The position numbers and the translations under genes were made by a program. Below the pieces are notes generated by a model. The model ran no database searches. It was not told the origin of the DNA and was given only the letters and a program-made list of their open reading frames with translations. A stretch of 20,738 bases of DNA from Gammaproteobacteria bacterium. GTDB taxonomy: Bacteria > Pseudomonadota > Gammaproteobacteria > UBA5335 > SLRW01. The first letter of the stretch is position 1. Every line of letters starts with the position of its first letter. The stretch is from the NCBI GenBank assembly GCA_007134115.1, contig SLLK01000291.1, positions 1-20,738 on the forward strand, given 5' to 3'. Shown piece after piece: positions 8,021 through 17,014 of the stretch.

Positions 8021-9358
8021 ATGAAGCCGACGCGGCAGCGAAGCCTGGTGCTTGGACTGGGCGTCACGGGTCTGTCCGTGGCGCGTTTCCTGTGCGCGCG
8101 TCATCAAATGGTCGCGGTCGCCGATACCCGAGAGGAGCCGCCGGCGCTGGCGGCCCTGCGTGAGGAGTTGCCCGATGTTGCGGTGTTTCTGGGCGCGCGC
8201 GCTGCTGCGGCGCTGGATCATGCCGATCGGGTGATCGTTTCGCCCGGATTGTCGCTGCGGGAGCCGGTGCTGGTGGCGGCGCGCGAGCGTGGCCTGCCGA
8301 TACTGGGTGATATAGAACTGTTTGCCCGTGAAGTCAGCGGGCAGGTGGTGGCGATCACCGGCTCCAACGGCAAGAGTACGGTGACCACGCTGGTCGGCAT
8401 GATGTCGCGTGAAGTGCCGCAGCGCACCGAGGTCGGCGGCAATCTGGGCGTGGCGGCGCTGGATCTGCTGGCGCGCCGCCAGTCGGATCTGTATGTGCTG
8501 GAGCTGTCCAGTTTTCAGCTGGAGACCACCGAGTCCCTGCATACCCGGGTTTCGGCGGTACTCAATCTGAGCGCCGATCATATGGACCGCTACCGCGATA
8601 TTGATGAATACGCCGCGGCCAAGCAGCGCATCCTGCGGCACGCCGGCACCGCTGTGCTCAACCGTGACGACCCGGTGGTTATGGCCATGGGCGCGCACCA
8701 TGACGCGGTGGTCAGTTTTGGTCTGGATGCGCCATCGGCGGCACACGACTATGGCGTGTCGGGGCATGGCGATGACGCCATGCTGGTGCGCGGCAAAGAG
8801 CCCCTGCTGGCAGTGCGTGAGCTGCTGGTGAGCGGCCGACACAATATCGCCAATGCCCTGGCCGCGCTGGCCATCGGCGAGGCCGCGGGACTGCGGCGTG
8901 AGGCGATGCTTCGCGTGCTGCGCACGTTCCCGGGGCTTGAGCATCGCAGTCAATGGATCGCGTGTATTCATGATGTGGACTATTTCAATGATTCCAAGGG
9001 CACCAATGTGGGCGCCACGGTGGCCGCTGTCACCGGCTTGCAGCGCTCACTCATTCTGATCGCCGGCGGTGACGGCAAGGGGGCGGATTTCGCGCCACTG
9101 GCACCGGCGGTGCGCGCGCACGCGCGTGCCGTGGTGCTGCTGGGTCGCGATGCGCCACAGCTGGCTGCGGCGCTGGCCGATACCGTTCCCCTGCATCACG
9201 TCCGTTCCATGCGCGAGGCAGTCGGCATGGCCGCGAGCCTGGCGGAGCCCGGCGATGCTGTGTTGCTGTCACCGGCCTGCGCCAGTTTCGATATGTTCAG
9301 GGATTACCAGGAGCGCGGTCGCGCTTTTGTTGCTGCGGTGCGGGAGATGAAGGGCTGA
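8021..9358 (+). CDS. murD: UDP-MurNAc-L-alanine:D-glutamate ligase MurD
   Basis: MurD adds D-glutamate to UDP-MurNAc-L-Ala in the cytoplasm. From ATG 8021 it is 445 aa. It has a Rossmann-like UDP domain (LVLGLGVTGLS at 9-19), the ATP loop GSNGKST at 114-120, and FNDSKGTNVGAT in the late central part. The frame stays open upstream to TTG 7961 and ATG 7970. I prefer 8021 because the encoded N-terminus then matches the short family N-terminus and AGGTG at 8005-8009 offers a ribosome site 11 nt away. The upstream residues are low-complexity, with no Shine-Dalgarno before 7961 or 7970. With this start a 56-nt spacer follows mraY. With TTG 7961 the genes would overlap by 4 nt. Confidence 0.94.
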   Translation: MKPTRQRSLVLGLGVTGLSVARFLCARHQMVAVADTREEPPALAALREELPDVAVFLGARAAAALDHADRVIVSPGLSLREPVLVAARERGLPILGDIELFAREVSGQVVAITGSNGKSTVTTLVGMMSREVPQRTEVGGNLGVAALDLLARRQSDLYVLELSSFQLETTESLHTRVSAVLNLSADHMDRYRDIDEYAAAKQRILRHAGTAVLNRDDPVVMAMGAHHDAVVSFGLDAPSAAHDYGVSGHGDDAMLVRGKEPLLAVRELLVSGRHNIANALAALAIGEAAGLRREAMLRVLRTFPGLEHRSQWIACIHDVDYFNDSKGTNVGATVAAVTGLQRSLILIAGGDGKGADFAPLAPAVRAHARAVVLLGRDAPQLAAALADTVPLHHVRSMREAVGMAASLAEPGDAVLLSPACASFDMFRDYQERGRAFVAAVREMKG

Positions 9359-10551
9359 TGGCCCGGGTATATCCATCCAGTGCTCCGGTGGGGCAGGCAG
9401 GCCCCGCCGCCATGACCCCGGCAGCGACCTGGTCGCGGCTGGATGGTCCGTTGTTGCTCGCCGTGGCCGCCCTGCTGGCCCTCGGGCTGGTGATGGTGAC
9501 TTCGGCGTCCATGCCCATGGCCGACCGCATTACCGGCAACCCCTGGTATTACTTTACGCGCCAGGCCGTGTACATGTGCCTGGCGCTGATGGTTGCCTTT
9601 GTGGTGATGCAGGTGCCCACCACCGTGTGGCAGCGGGCGGGTTACCCGCTGGTCGCGCTGGCCCTGATTCTCCTGGTGCTGGTGCTGATCCCGGGCATCG
9701 GCAAATCGGTCAATGGCAGCGCTCGCTGGATCGACCTCGGTGTGTTCCAGATACAGGTGTCTGAACCGGCGCGCCTGTTCCTGCTGGTCTACCTGGCCGG
9801 CTATCTGGTGCGTCATCACGTGGCGCTGCAGGATGGCTTCGGCGCTTTTTTACGGCCCATGCTGGTGCTCAGTCTGGCTGTGGCGCTGTTGCTGATGGAG
9901 CCCGATTTTGGCGCTGCGGTGGTGCTGGTGGCCGCTGCGCTGGTCATGCTTTATGTGGCCGGGGTGCGCCTGGGCTACTTCATCATGCTCTTCTCGGTGT
10001 CCCTGGCGGCCATGCTTTTTCTGGTGTGGTCTTCACCTTACCGGGTGGCGCGTTTTACCGGGTTTCTCAATCCGTGGTCGGACCCTTTCAACTCCGGTTT
10101 CCAGTTGACCCAGTCGCTGATTGCCATTGGTTCAGGTCAATGGCTGGGCGCGGGGTTGGGCGGCAGCATGCAGAAGATGTTCTACCTGCCCGAGGCACAT
10201 ACCGACTTCCTGTTTGCCATTCTTGCCGAGGAGCTTGGGCTGGCGGGATCGCTTACGGTGATCGCCCTGTACGCGGTGGTCATCTGGCGCACCATGCACA
10301 TCGCCGCCGGCGCTGCAGCTGCGGGCCGCTGGTTCTCGGCCTATCTGGTGTATGGCCTGGGGGCGTGGCTGGGCATGCAGGCCTTTGTGAATATAGGCGT
10401 CAACATGGGGCTGTTGCCGACCAAGGGTCTGACCCTGCCATTGATGAGTTACGGCGGCAGCAGCTTGCTGGTGACTGCCGTGGCACTGGGCATTATCTTG
10501 CGCGTGGGTCTGGAAACCCGTTCGCCGCGACTGGCCGGAGGTGAGCGATGA
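9358..10551 (+). CDS. ftsW: Septal peptidoglycan glycosyltransferase FtsW
   Basis: FtsW is a SEDS-family polymerase that extends septal glycan from lipid II and pairs with FtsI. The 397 aa protein has a roughly 30-residue cytoplasmic start and about ten membrane helices from residue 31. Family motifs are SARWIDLG (121-128), NPW.DPF around 238-244, the YLPEAHTDF loop with the putative catalytic Asp283, and the closing GLLPTKGLTLPLMSYGGSS (351-369). ATG 9358 shares its A with the murD stop. GGGAG at 9342-9346 and AGGG at 9351-9354 lie upstream. An in-frame ATG at 9412 would still keep every membrane helix. It overlaps murG by 4 nt. Confidence 0.97.
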   Translation: MARVYPSSAPVGQAGPAAMTPAATWSRLDGPLLLAVAALLALGLVMVTSASMPMADRITGNPWYYFTRQAVYMCLALMVAFVVMQVPTTVWQRAGYPLVALALILLVLVLIPGIGKSVNGSARWIDLGVFQIQVSEPARLFLLVYLAGYLVRHHVALQDGFGAFLRPMLVLSLAVALLLMEPDFGAAVVLVAAALVMLYVAGVRLGYFIMLFSVSLAAMLFLVWSSPYRVARFTGFLNPWSDPFNSGFQLTQSLIAIGSGQWLGAGLGGSMQKMFYLPEAHTDFLFAILAEELGLAGSLTVIALYAVVIWRTMHIAAGAAAAGRWFSAYLVYGLGAWLGMQAFVNIGVNMGLLPTKGLTLPLMSYGGSSLLVTAVALGIILRVGLETRSPRLAGGER

Positions 10552-11636
10552 GCGCGGGCACGGTGCTGATCATGGCCGGCGGTACCGGCGGCCATGTTTT
10601 CCCGGGGCTGGCCCTGGCCGCCGAGTTGCGGGCCCGTGATGTGCCCGTGGTGTGGCTGGGAACGCCGGCCGGCATGGAGGCGCGTGCGGTCCCCGGAGCC
10701 GGTATCGAATTGCGTTATCTGCGTGTGCGCGGCTTGCGCGGCGGGGGCTGGCGGCGCTGGTTGATGGCGCCGATGGTGCTGTTGCTCGCCCTGTTCAAGG
10801 CCATGGCCACGCTGCGCGCCGTGCGCCCGGCGGTGGTGGTGAGCATGGGTGGCTTTGCCGCCGGGCCCGGCGGACTGGCGGCCTGGTTGTTGCGCTATCC
10901 GTTGCTGGTGCATGAGCAGAACGCCGTTCCCGGCATGACCAATCGTATCCTGGCCCGCTTCGCTGCCGTGGTGTTGTGCGCCTTCCCCGACACTTTCCCC
11001 GCGCGCCGCGCCGCGCGGGTCATTGGTAACCCGGTGCGCGCCGATATTCGCGCGCTGGCCGATCCCGAGACGCGGCTGGCCGACCGCCAGGGCCAGCCCG
11101 CACGCTTGCTGGTGCTGGGCGGCAGTCAGGGTGCGCTGGGTCTGAATCGTCTGGTCCCGCCCGCGCTGGCCCAAATCACCCAAACGCACCCGTTGCAGGT
11201 GCGTCACCAGTCGGGGCAAGCCGCTGAAGATACGGTCCGGGAGGCGTATGCGAATTTTGCCGGTGACGTGACGGTGGAGTCATTCGTCGACGACATGGCA
11301 GCCGCCTACGCGTGGGCCGACCTGGTGATTGCCCGGGCCGGGGCATTGACCATTGCCGAGTTGCAGGCGGCCGGGCTGGGCGCCGTGCTGATTCCCTACC
11401 CGCATGCCGTTGACGATCATCAGGCGCGCAACGCCGAGCACATGGTGGACGCCGGTGCGGCCGTCATGCTGCGCCAGGACGGTCTGGACCCGGCACGGCT
11501 GGCGCGGACCCTGATGCCGCTACTGGCCGATGCCGGGCGCAGGCTGGATATGGCCCGCGCCGCCCGCGCGCAAGCGCGGCCACAGGCTGTTGACGCACTG
11601 GCCACTGCCTGTCTCACGGCGGGAGGTATTTCATGA
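10548..11636 (+). CDS. murG: UDP-GlcNAc:lipid I N-acetylglucosaminyltransferase MurG
   Basis: MurG adds GlcNAc to lipid I, forming lipid II on the inner face of the membrane. The 362 aa protein has the GT-B fold layout. GGTGGH at 11-16 with FPGLALA is in the N domain, and LHEQN-type, GNPVR and GGSQGA motifs follow. HQSG and DDMAAAYAWADLVIARAGALT are in the C domain. GGAGGTGA at 10537-10544 gives a near-perfect ribosome site before ATG 10548, and the start overlaps the ftsW stop (ATGA). It overlaps murC by 4 nt. Confidence 0.98.
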   Translation: MSAGTVLIMAGGTGGHVFPGLALAAELRARDVPVVWLGTPAGMEARAVPGAGIELRYLRVRGLRGGGWRRWLMAPMVLLLALFKAMATLRAVRPAVVVSMGGFAAGPGGLAAWLLRYPLLVHEQNAVPGMTNRILARFAAVVLCAFPDTFPARRAARVIGNPVRADIRALADPETRLADRQGQPARLLVLGGSQGALGLNRLVPPALAQITQTHPLQVRHQSGQAAEDTVREAYANFAGDVTVESFVDDMAAAYAWADLVIARAGALTIAELQAAGLGAVLIPYPHAVDDHQARNAEHMVDAGAAVMLRQDGLDPARLARTLMPLLADAGRRLDMARAARAQARPQAVDALATACLTAGGIS

Positions 11637-13075
11637 ATGCCCGTCAGCAGCAGGGTGCGCCCATGCAGGCCTGGATGCGTCGTATCCGTCGCATTCATTT
11701 TGTGGGTATCGGCGGCGCCGGTATGTCAGGCATTGCCGAGGTCCTGGTCAACCTCGGGTACGAAGTGAGTGGTTCGGATGTGAAGGAGAGTGCGACCACC
11801 CGCCGGCTGGCCGGACTGGGTGCGAAGATCGCATCAGGGCATGCCCCCGGGCACGTAAAGGGCGCGGACGTGGTGGTCATTTCCAGCGCCATTGCCGAGT
11901 CCAACGCCGAAGTCGGCGCTGCGCTGGAGTGGCGCATACCTGTCGTGCCGCGCGCCGAAATGCTGGCCGAACTGATGCGCTTCCGTCACGGCATCGCGGT
12001 CGCCGGCACCCACGGCAAAACCACAACCACCAGCCTGGTGGCGAGTATTCTTGCCGAGGCGGGACTGGATCCCACCTTTGTGATCGGCGGACGGCTGAAC
12101 AGTGCGGGCGCCAACGCGCGCCTCGGTGCCGGACAATACCTGGTGGCCGAGGCCGACGAGAGTGATGCCTCCTTCCTTCACCTGCAACCGCTGATGGCTG
12201 TGGTGACCAATATCGATGCCGACCACCTGGGCACCTACGGTGGTGATTTCAAGCGCCTGCGCGAGGCCTTCGTGAGCTTCCTCCATAACCTGCCGTTCTA
12301 CGGGCTGGCGGTTATGTGCCTGGATGATCCGGTGGTGCGCGACATGCTGGGTGAGGTGAGCCGGCCGGTGTTGACCTACGGTATGGCCAGCGATGCGGCA
12401 GTGCGCGCCCACGACATACAGGCAAGCGGCGGGCAGATTCGCTTCCGTGCAACGCTGCCGGATGAGGCCGGCAGCCTGCCTCTGGTGCTCAATTTGCCGG
12501 GCCGCCACAACGTGCTCAATGCGCTGGCGGCCGTGGCGGTGGCTCATGAACTGGATGTGGCGCCCGGCGCGATCCAGTCCGCGCTGGCCAGTTTCGAAGG
12601 CATCGGCCGACGCTTCCAGATCCATGGCGAGCATCTGACTGCGGCCGGCTCCGTGCTGTTTATTGATGATTATGGCCACCATCCGCGGGAGATCGAGGCA
12701 ACCATCGGCGCCGCCCGCGAAGGCTGGCCGGAGCGCCGCCTGGTGGTGGTATTCCAGCCCCATCGCTACAGCCGTACCCGCGATCTGTTCGAGGATTTTG
12801 CGCGGGTGCTCTCGCAGCCCGACCGGCTGGTGCTGTGCGAAGTCTACGCCGCCGGCGAGGCGCCGGTGCCGGAGGCCGACGGCCGCGCTCTGAGCCGGGC
12901 GGTGCGGGCACGCGGCAAGGTGGACCCGGTGTTTGTGCCGGCGCTGGATGAACTGCCGGAGGCGCTGGCCGGCGTACTGCGTGATGGCGATGTGGTGCTC
13001 ACTCTGGGCGCGGGTGATATAGGCACGGCTTCGGCTGCGCTGCCAGCCCGGCTTGGCCGACAGGGGGACGCATGA
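11633..13075 (+). CDS. murC: UDP-N-acetylmuramate:L-alanine ligase MurC
   Basis: MurC attaches the first amino acid, L-alanine, to UDP-MurNAc. The 480 aa protein has the N-terminal dinucleotide-like motif FVGIGGAGMSGIAE at 23-36 and SGSD near 46-49. The ATP loop GTHGKTTTT is at 125-133, EADESDASF is in the central domain, and DDYGHHPREI is in the C-terminal part. It is close to the usual length of about 490. About 20 extra residues precede the conserved start, and ATG 11663 (Met11) is an alternative. GGGAGG at 11621-11626 lies 6 nt before ATG 11633, favouring the coupled start. It overlaps murB by 4 nt. Confidence 0.98.
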   Translation: MNARQQQGAPMQAWMRRIRRIHFVGIGGAGMSGIAEVLVNLGYEVSGSDVKESATTRRLAGLGAKIASGHAPGHVKGADVVVISSAIAESNAEVGAALEWRIPVVPRAEMLAELMRFRHGIAVAGTHGKTTTTSLVASILAEAGLDPTFVIGGRLNSAGANARLGAGQYLVAEADESDASFLHLQPLMAVVTNIDADHLGTYGGDFKRLREAFVSFLHNLPFYGLAVMCLDDPVVRDMLGEVSRPVLTYGMASDAAVRAHDIQASGGQIRFRATLPDEAGSLPLVLNLPGRHNVLNALAAVAVAHELDVAPGAIQSALASFEGIGRRFQIHGEHLTAAGSVLFIDDYGHHPREIEATIGAAREGWPERRLVVVFQPHRYSRTRDLFEDFARVLSQPDRLVLCEVYAAGEAPVPEADGRALSRAVRARGKVDPVFVPALDELPEALAGVLRDGDVVLTLGAGDIGTASAALPARLGRQGDA

Positions 13076-13971
13076 ACGTGGTTGAACACGATCAGCGCCT
13101 GCGCGGCGAACTGCGCATCAATGAGCCCATGGCGGCCCATACCTCCTGGCGTGTGGGCGGCCCGGCCCGGCGCTTCTACCGTCCGGCGGATATGGATGAT
13201 CTTGCCGCTTTCATGCTCACCCTGCCCGAGGATGAGCCGCTGTACTGGGTGGGATTGGGCAGCAATCTGCTGGTGCGTGACGGTGGCCTCGCCGGCACCG
13301 TGATCGCCGTGCACCGCGCGCTGGGTGGACTGGAACATGAGGCGGACGGCCGGGTTCTGGCCGGCGCCGGCGTGCCCTGTGCGCGCATTGCGCGCCAGAG
13401 CGTGAAGTGGGGCCTGAGCGGCGGGGAGTTCTTCGCCGGAATTCCCGGCACCCTGGGGGGTGCGCTGGCAATGAATGCGGGCGCCTTCGGCGGCGAAACC
13501 TGGGGGCGGGTGACGGCGGTGCAGGTGATGAACCGCCACGGTGCGTTGCGCTGGCGCCAGAGCGAAGACTATCAGGTCGGCTATCGCAGCGTGACCGGTC
13601 CCGCTGATGAGTGGTTCGTGGCAGCCCGCCTGCAGTTCCAGATGGATGCTGCCGGCGACGGCCGCGAGCAGATCCGCGCCATGCTCACGCGGCGCAATGC
13701 CACCCAGCCCACGGGCCAGGCCAGTTGCGGCTCGGTGTTCCGTAATCCGCCGGGCGACCACGCGGCGCGTCTGATCGAGGCAGCCGGGCTCAAGGGCCTG
13801 CGTGTGGGCGGCGCTTCGGTATCCACCAAGCATGCCAATTTCATTATCAACACCGGCGATGCCTGCGCCGCCGATATGGAACGCCTGATAGAGCAGGTGC
13901 GCGACAGTGTGGAGCAGCAGTTCGGTGTGACCCTGATACCTGAAGTACGCATTGTCGGGGAGGCGGGATGA
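13072..13971 (+). CDS. murB: UDP-N-acetylenolpyruvoylglucosamine reductase MurB (short, type II)
   Basis: MurB is an FAD- and NADPH-dependent reductase that forms UDP-MurNAc, the substrate of MurC encoded just upstream. The 299 aa protein has the FAD-binding half (HTSWRVGGPA at 23-32, GLGSNLLVRDGG at 61-72, GIPGTLGGALAMNAGAFGGE at 123-142). The substrate half contains Tyr-Arg at 171-172, the catalytic serine as Ser221 in CGSVFRNP, and Glu291 near the end. The size and compact form match type II enzymes, unlike the 342 aa type I enzyme of E. coli. ATG 13072 overlaps murC. AGGGGGA at about 13062-13068 is the ribosome site. Confidence 0.97.
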   Translation: MNVVEHDQRLRGELRINEPMAAHTSWRVGGPARRFYRPADMDDLAAFMLTLPEDEPLYWVGLGSNLLVRDGGLAGTVIAVHRALGGLEHEADGRVLAGAGVPCARIARQSVKWGLSGGEFFAGIPGTLGGALAMNAGAFGGETWGRVTAVQVMNRHGALRWRQSEDYQVGYRSVTGPADEWFVAARLQFQMDAAGDGREQIRAMLTRRNATQPTGQASCGSVFRNPPGDHAARLIEAAGLKGLRVGGASVSTKHANFIINTGDACAADMERLIEQVRDSVEQQFGVTLIPEVRIVGEAG

Positions 13972-14927
13972 TGACACAGCCGTGGCAGCATCAAGTCCGG
14001 GATCCGGCGGCGTTCGGGCGGGTTGCCGTGCTGATGGGCGGGCATTCCGCTGAACGCGAGATCTCGCTCAACAGTGGCGGTGAAGTACTTGCCGCGCTGC
14101 AGCGTGCCGGTGTGCAGGCGCAGGCCGTGGACCCGGCGTGTGACGAACTGGCCGCTCTGGCCGGATTCGACCGCGCATTCGTGGCCCTGCATGGCCGTGG
14201 CGGCGAGGACGGCGTGATTCAGGGGCTGCTCGAAGCCCTGGGTGTGGCCTATACCGGCAGCGGTGTGTTGGCCTGTGCGCTGAGTATGGACAAGCTGCGC
14301 ACCAAGCAGGTGTGGCAGGCCCAGGGGTTGCCGACGCCCGCCTGGTACTGGCTGCGCACCGAAGAGGATTGCCATGCGGCGGCGAGCGAGCTTGGTCTGC
14401 CGCTGATTGTGAAGCCGGCGCGGGAGGGCTCGAGCATTGGCATCAGCAAGGTGACCGAAGCCGGCGCGATGGTCGCCGCCTGGCGCGAGGCCCTGGCGCT
14501 TGATCAGCGGGTGATTGCCGAGCGCTGGATCGAGGGCGGGGAGTATACGGCGACCATACTCGGGCGGCAGGTGTTGCCGATGATCCGGCTGGAGACACCC
14601 AACGCCTTTTATGACTTTGAGGCCAAGTATCGCTCCGGCGATACCGGCTACCAGTGTCCGTGCGGATTGTCTGCGGCGCTGGAGGCGCGCATCGGCGCGC
14701 TCTGCCTGGAGGCCTTTGACGGGCTGGATGCGAGCGGCTGGGGACGCGTTGATTTCATGCTGGATGAGCAACAGCAGCCGTGGTTGCTGGAATTGAACGC
14801 CGTGCCCGGCATGACCGACCACAGCCTGGTGCCGATGGCGGCCCGCGCCGCCGGGCTGGATTTCGATGGCCTGGTGCGCAGCATTCTGGAAACCAGTATC
14901 CGTTCGGCAGGGGATGTGCACAGATGA
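13968..14927 (+). CDS. ddlB: D-alanine--D-alanine ligase
   Basis: Ddl makes the D-Ala-D-Ala dipeptide used by MurF. The 319 aa protein is an ATP-grasp enzyme. MGGHSAEREISL at 23-34 contains the glutamate (Glu29) that binds the first D-Ala. HGRGGEDG is at 75-82, SMDK at 106-109, and REGSSIGISK at 152-161 forms part of the active-site loop. ELNAVPGMTDHSLVPMAAR (275-293) carries metal and substrate ligands. The gene has two tandem ATGs at 13968 and 13971. GGGGAGG at 13957-13963 is only 4 nt from the first but 7 nt from the second, so 13971 may be the real start. It overlaps ftsQ by 4 nt. Confidence 0.97.
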   Translation: MMTQPWQHQVRDPAAFGRVAVLMGGHSAEREISLNSGGEVLAALQRAGVQAQAVDPACDELAALAGFDRAFVALHGRGGEDGVIQGLLEALGVAYTGSGVLACALSMDKLRTKQVWQAQGLPTPAWYWLRTEEDCHAAASELGLPLIVKPAREGSSIGISKVTEAGAMVAAWREALALDQRVIAERWIEGGEYTATILGRQVLPMIRLETPNAFYDFEAKYRSGDTGYQCPCGLSAALEARIGALCLEAFDGLDASGWGRVDFMLDEQQQPWLLELNAVPGMTDHSLVPMAARAAGLDFDGLVRSILETSIRSAGDVHR

Positions 14928-15688
14928 GCGTTCATGCGCGCAGATACGCACCCCAAAGACCGGCCCGCCGGTGGTCACGGCCGTTGCTGGTGACGCTGGT
15001 GCTGCTGCCTGGCGCGGCCTTGCTGGTAGCCGTCGGGTGGCGTGCCCTGCCCGGTTATACCGGGCTGGCATGGCTGGAGCTGGAAGGCAGTTTCGATCAG
15101 GTCAGCGAACAGCGCATCGCCGAACGGCTGAGTGAGCACCGTGGCCGCTCTGTGGTGGCGCTGGACCTGCGCGCGCTGGAGCAGGCGCTGGGTGAGATGG
15201 GCTGGGTCGACCGGGTACGCCTGCGCCGTATATGGCCGGACGGACTGCATGTAGACGTTCGCGAACAGCAGGCGCTGGCGCGCTGGGGTGAGATCGGGCT
15301 GGTCAACAGTCGCGGCGAAGTGTTCACCGTGGGCGACGCCCACATGCCCGAACACCTGCCGGTGCTCGATGGTCCGCTGGAGCACGCAGCCGAGGTACTG
15401 GCCACCTGGCGTGAGGTGACGCGTGTACTGGAAAGACATGAGCAGCGCGCGGATTACCTGGCAGTGGATCGCCGTGGCAGCTGGCGGGCGGTGCTGGGAA
15501 ACGGTGTTGAATTGCGACTGGGACCGGACGACCCGGTGCGCCAGACCACCCGGTTTGTGCGCACTGGTTTGCCCGAATTGGCGGATCGCATGGCGGAAGT
15601 GGCCTATGTGGATCTGCGTTACACCAATGGATTTGCTGTTGCGCGGCGCGCCGCGCGCCGCGACCACGATGCGGCGGAGGGGAGCTGA
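14924..15688 (+). CDS. ftsQ: Cell division protein FtsQ
   Basis: FtsQ is a bitopic membrane protein that recruits FtsB and FtsL and links FtsA with the septal synthases. The 254 aa protein has a basic cytoplasmic end and one membrane helix at about residues 22-42. A POTRA domain covers about 49-118 (LEGSFDQVS to DVREQQALARW), followed by the beta domain. The C-terminal YVDLRYTNG matches the E. coli strand that binds FtsB. The frame is open 144 nt upstream inside ddlB, but ATG 14924 overlaps the ddlB stop as ATGA and has AGGGGA at 14909-14914. It ends 5 nt before ftsA. Confidence 0.95.
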   Translation: MSVHARRYAPQRPARRWSRPLLVTLVLLPGAALLVAVGWRALPGYTGLAWLELEGSFDQVSEQRIAERLSEHRGRSVVALDLRALEQALGEMGWVDRVRLRRIWPDGLHVDVREQQALARWGEIGLVNSRGEVFTVGDAHMPEHLPVLDGPLEHAAEVLATWREVTRVLERHEQRADYLAVDRRGSWRAVLGNGVELRLGPDDPVRQTTRFVRTGLPELADRMAEVAYVDLRYTNGFAVARRAARRDHDAAEGS

Positions 15689-15693
15689 GAGCG

Positions 15694-16929
15694 ATGCAGA
15701 GAAAGCCGGAACAAAGCCTGATCGTGGGGCTGGATATAGGAACCTCCAAGGTCATGGCCATTGTGGCCGAGGTAACCGCCGATGGCGCGGTGGAAATCAT
15801 TGGCCTGGGGTCGCATCCCTCGCGCGGGTTGAAGAAGGGCGTGGTGGTGAACATCGAATCCACCGTGCAGTCCATACAGCGCGCAGTGGAGGAGGCCGAG
15901 CTGATGGCCGGCTGTGAAATTCACTCTGTATATACCGGTATCGCCGGCAGCCACGTGCGCAGCCTGAATTCGCACGGCATTGTCGCCATCCGCGACAAGG
16001 AGGTGCGGCGCGAGGATGTGGACCGGGTGATTGATGCTGCGCGGGCGGTGGCTATCCCGGCCGACCAGAAAGTGCTCCATATCCTGCCCCAGGAGTTCAT
16101 CATTGATGAGCAGGAAGGGGTGCGTGAGCCCATCGGCATGTCCGGGGTGCGCCTGGAAGCCAAGGTACACATGGTGACCGGCGCGTTGTCGGCGGCCCAG
16201 AACATTATCAAGTGTGTGAACCGCTGTGGCCTGGAGGTGGACGACATCATCCTCGAACAGCTGGCCTCGAGTTACGCGGTGCTGACGCAGGACGAGCGCG
16301 ATCTGGGCGTATGCCTGGTGGATATAGGCGGCGGCACCACGGATATCGCCGTATTTACCGATGGTGCGATTCGGCATACGGCAGTGATCCCCATTGCCGG
16401 CGACCAGATCACCAACGATATTGCGGTGGCCCTGCGCACCCCCACGCACCACGCCGAGGAAATCAAGATCAAGTACGCCTGCGCCCTGCCGCAACTGGCC
16501 AATCCGGAAGAAAGCATCGATGTGCCCAGTGTGGGTGATCGGGCGGCACGCCGCCTGGCGCGCCAGACCCTGGCCGAAGTGGTGGAGCCGCGTTACGAGG
16601 AACTGTTCGGGCTGGTGCAGGCCGAGCTGCGCCGCAGCGGATTCGAGGATCTGATCGCTGCCGGTGTAGTGATTACCGGCGGCAGCGCGCGCATGGAGGG
16701 CGCTGTGGAGCTCGCCGAGGAAGTGTTTCATGTGCCGGTGCGACTGGGGCTGCCGCAATACGTGAGCGGCCTGTCAGACGTGGTGCGCAACCCCATCTGT
16801 GCCTCCGGTGTGGGGCTGTTGCTGTTCGGACTGGAGAGCAACCGGAACAGCTCTCTGCGGGGTGTCTCGGGACTGCGTCTGGAAGGGCTGTGGGAGCGAA
16901 TGAAAAGCTGGTTTCAGGGGAACTTTTAG
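15694..16929 (+). CDS. ftsA: Cell division protein FtsA
   Basis: FtsA is an actin-like ATPase that tethers FtsZ filaments to the inner membrane and recruits later division proteins. The 411 aa protein (E. coli 420) has the phosphate-1 motif GLDIGTSKV at 12-20, the 1C subdomain at about 85-165, and VDIGGGTTDIAVF near 209-221. ITGGSARMEG is near 329-338. The last 19 residues (GLRLEGLWERMKSWFQGNF) form the amphipathic membrane-targeting helix. GGAGGGGAG at 15676-15684 lies 9 nt before ATG 15694. It is separated from ftsZ by 99 nt containing a hairpin. Confidence 0.98.
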   Translation: MQRKPEQSLIVGLDIGTSKVMAIVAEVTADGAVEIIGLGSHPSRGLKKGVVVNIESTVQSIQRAVEEAELMAGCEIHSVYTGIAGSHVRSLNSHGIVAIRDKEVRREDVDRVIDAARAVAIPADQKVLHILPQEFIIDEQEGVREPIGMSGVRLEAKVHMVTGALSAAQNIIKCVNRCGLEVDDIILEQLASSYAVLTQDERDLGVCLVDIGGGTTDIAVFTDGAIRHTAVIPIAGDQITNDIAVALRTPTHHAEEIKIKYACALPQLANPEESIDVPSVGDRAARRLARQTLAEVVEPRYEELFGLVQAELRRSGFEDLIAAGVVITGGSARMEGAVELAEEVFHVPVRLGLPQYVSGLSDVVRNPICASGVGLLLFGLESNRNSSLRGVSGLRLEGLWERMKSWFQGNF

Positions 16930-16932
16930 GGT

Positions 16933-16955
16933 GTCCGTGCACGGGGTGTGCGGAC
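16933..16955 (+). promoter_or_regulatory. 10-bp stem-loop between ftsA and ftsZ
   Basis: GTCCGTGCAC (16933-16942) pairs with GTGTGCGGAC (16946-16955) across a GGG loop. Eight pairs are Watson-Crick and two are G-U. It starts 4 nt after the ftsA stop. No T run follows (GACTGTGTATG), so it is not a standard intrinsic terminator. It could slow 3' decay, mark a processing site or act as a weak attenuator, and none of these is shown. The rest of the spacer to 17013 shows no convincing promoter. Confidence 0.5.
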
Positions 16956-17014
16956 GACTGTGTATGTGCTGTCACGCTGTTCAGCGCGGCGGTGAACGAT
17001 TTGCCCGAAATTCT

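Noticed and set aside
7655..8971. Minus-strand open frame of 438 codons opposite mraY and murD
   Set aside because: Same reason: low-complexity His/Gln/Arg-rich translation, no motif, fully covered by real genes.
14780..14923. 48-codon upstream extension of the ftsQ frame inside ddlB
   Set aside because: ATG 14924 has a ribosome site and the usual ATGA overlap; the extension is just ddlB read in another frame.
13581..15071. Minus-strand open frame of 496 codons opposite murB, ddlB and ftsQ
   Set aside because: It spans three well-identified genes, has no recognisable motif, and such antisense frames are expected from GC-rich codon use.
15619..16758. Minus-strand open frame of 379 codons opposite ftsA
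   Set aside because: Shadow frame rich in His and Gln; ftsA on the plus strand is certain.
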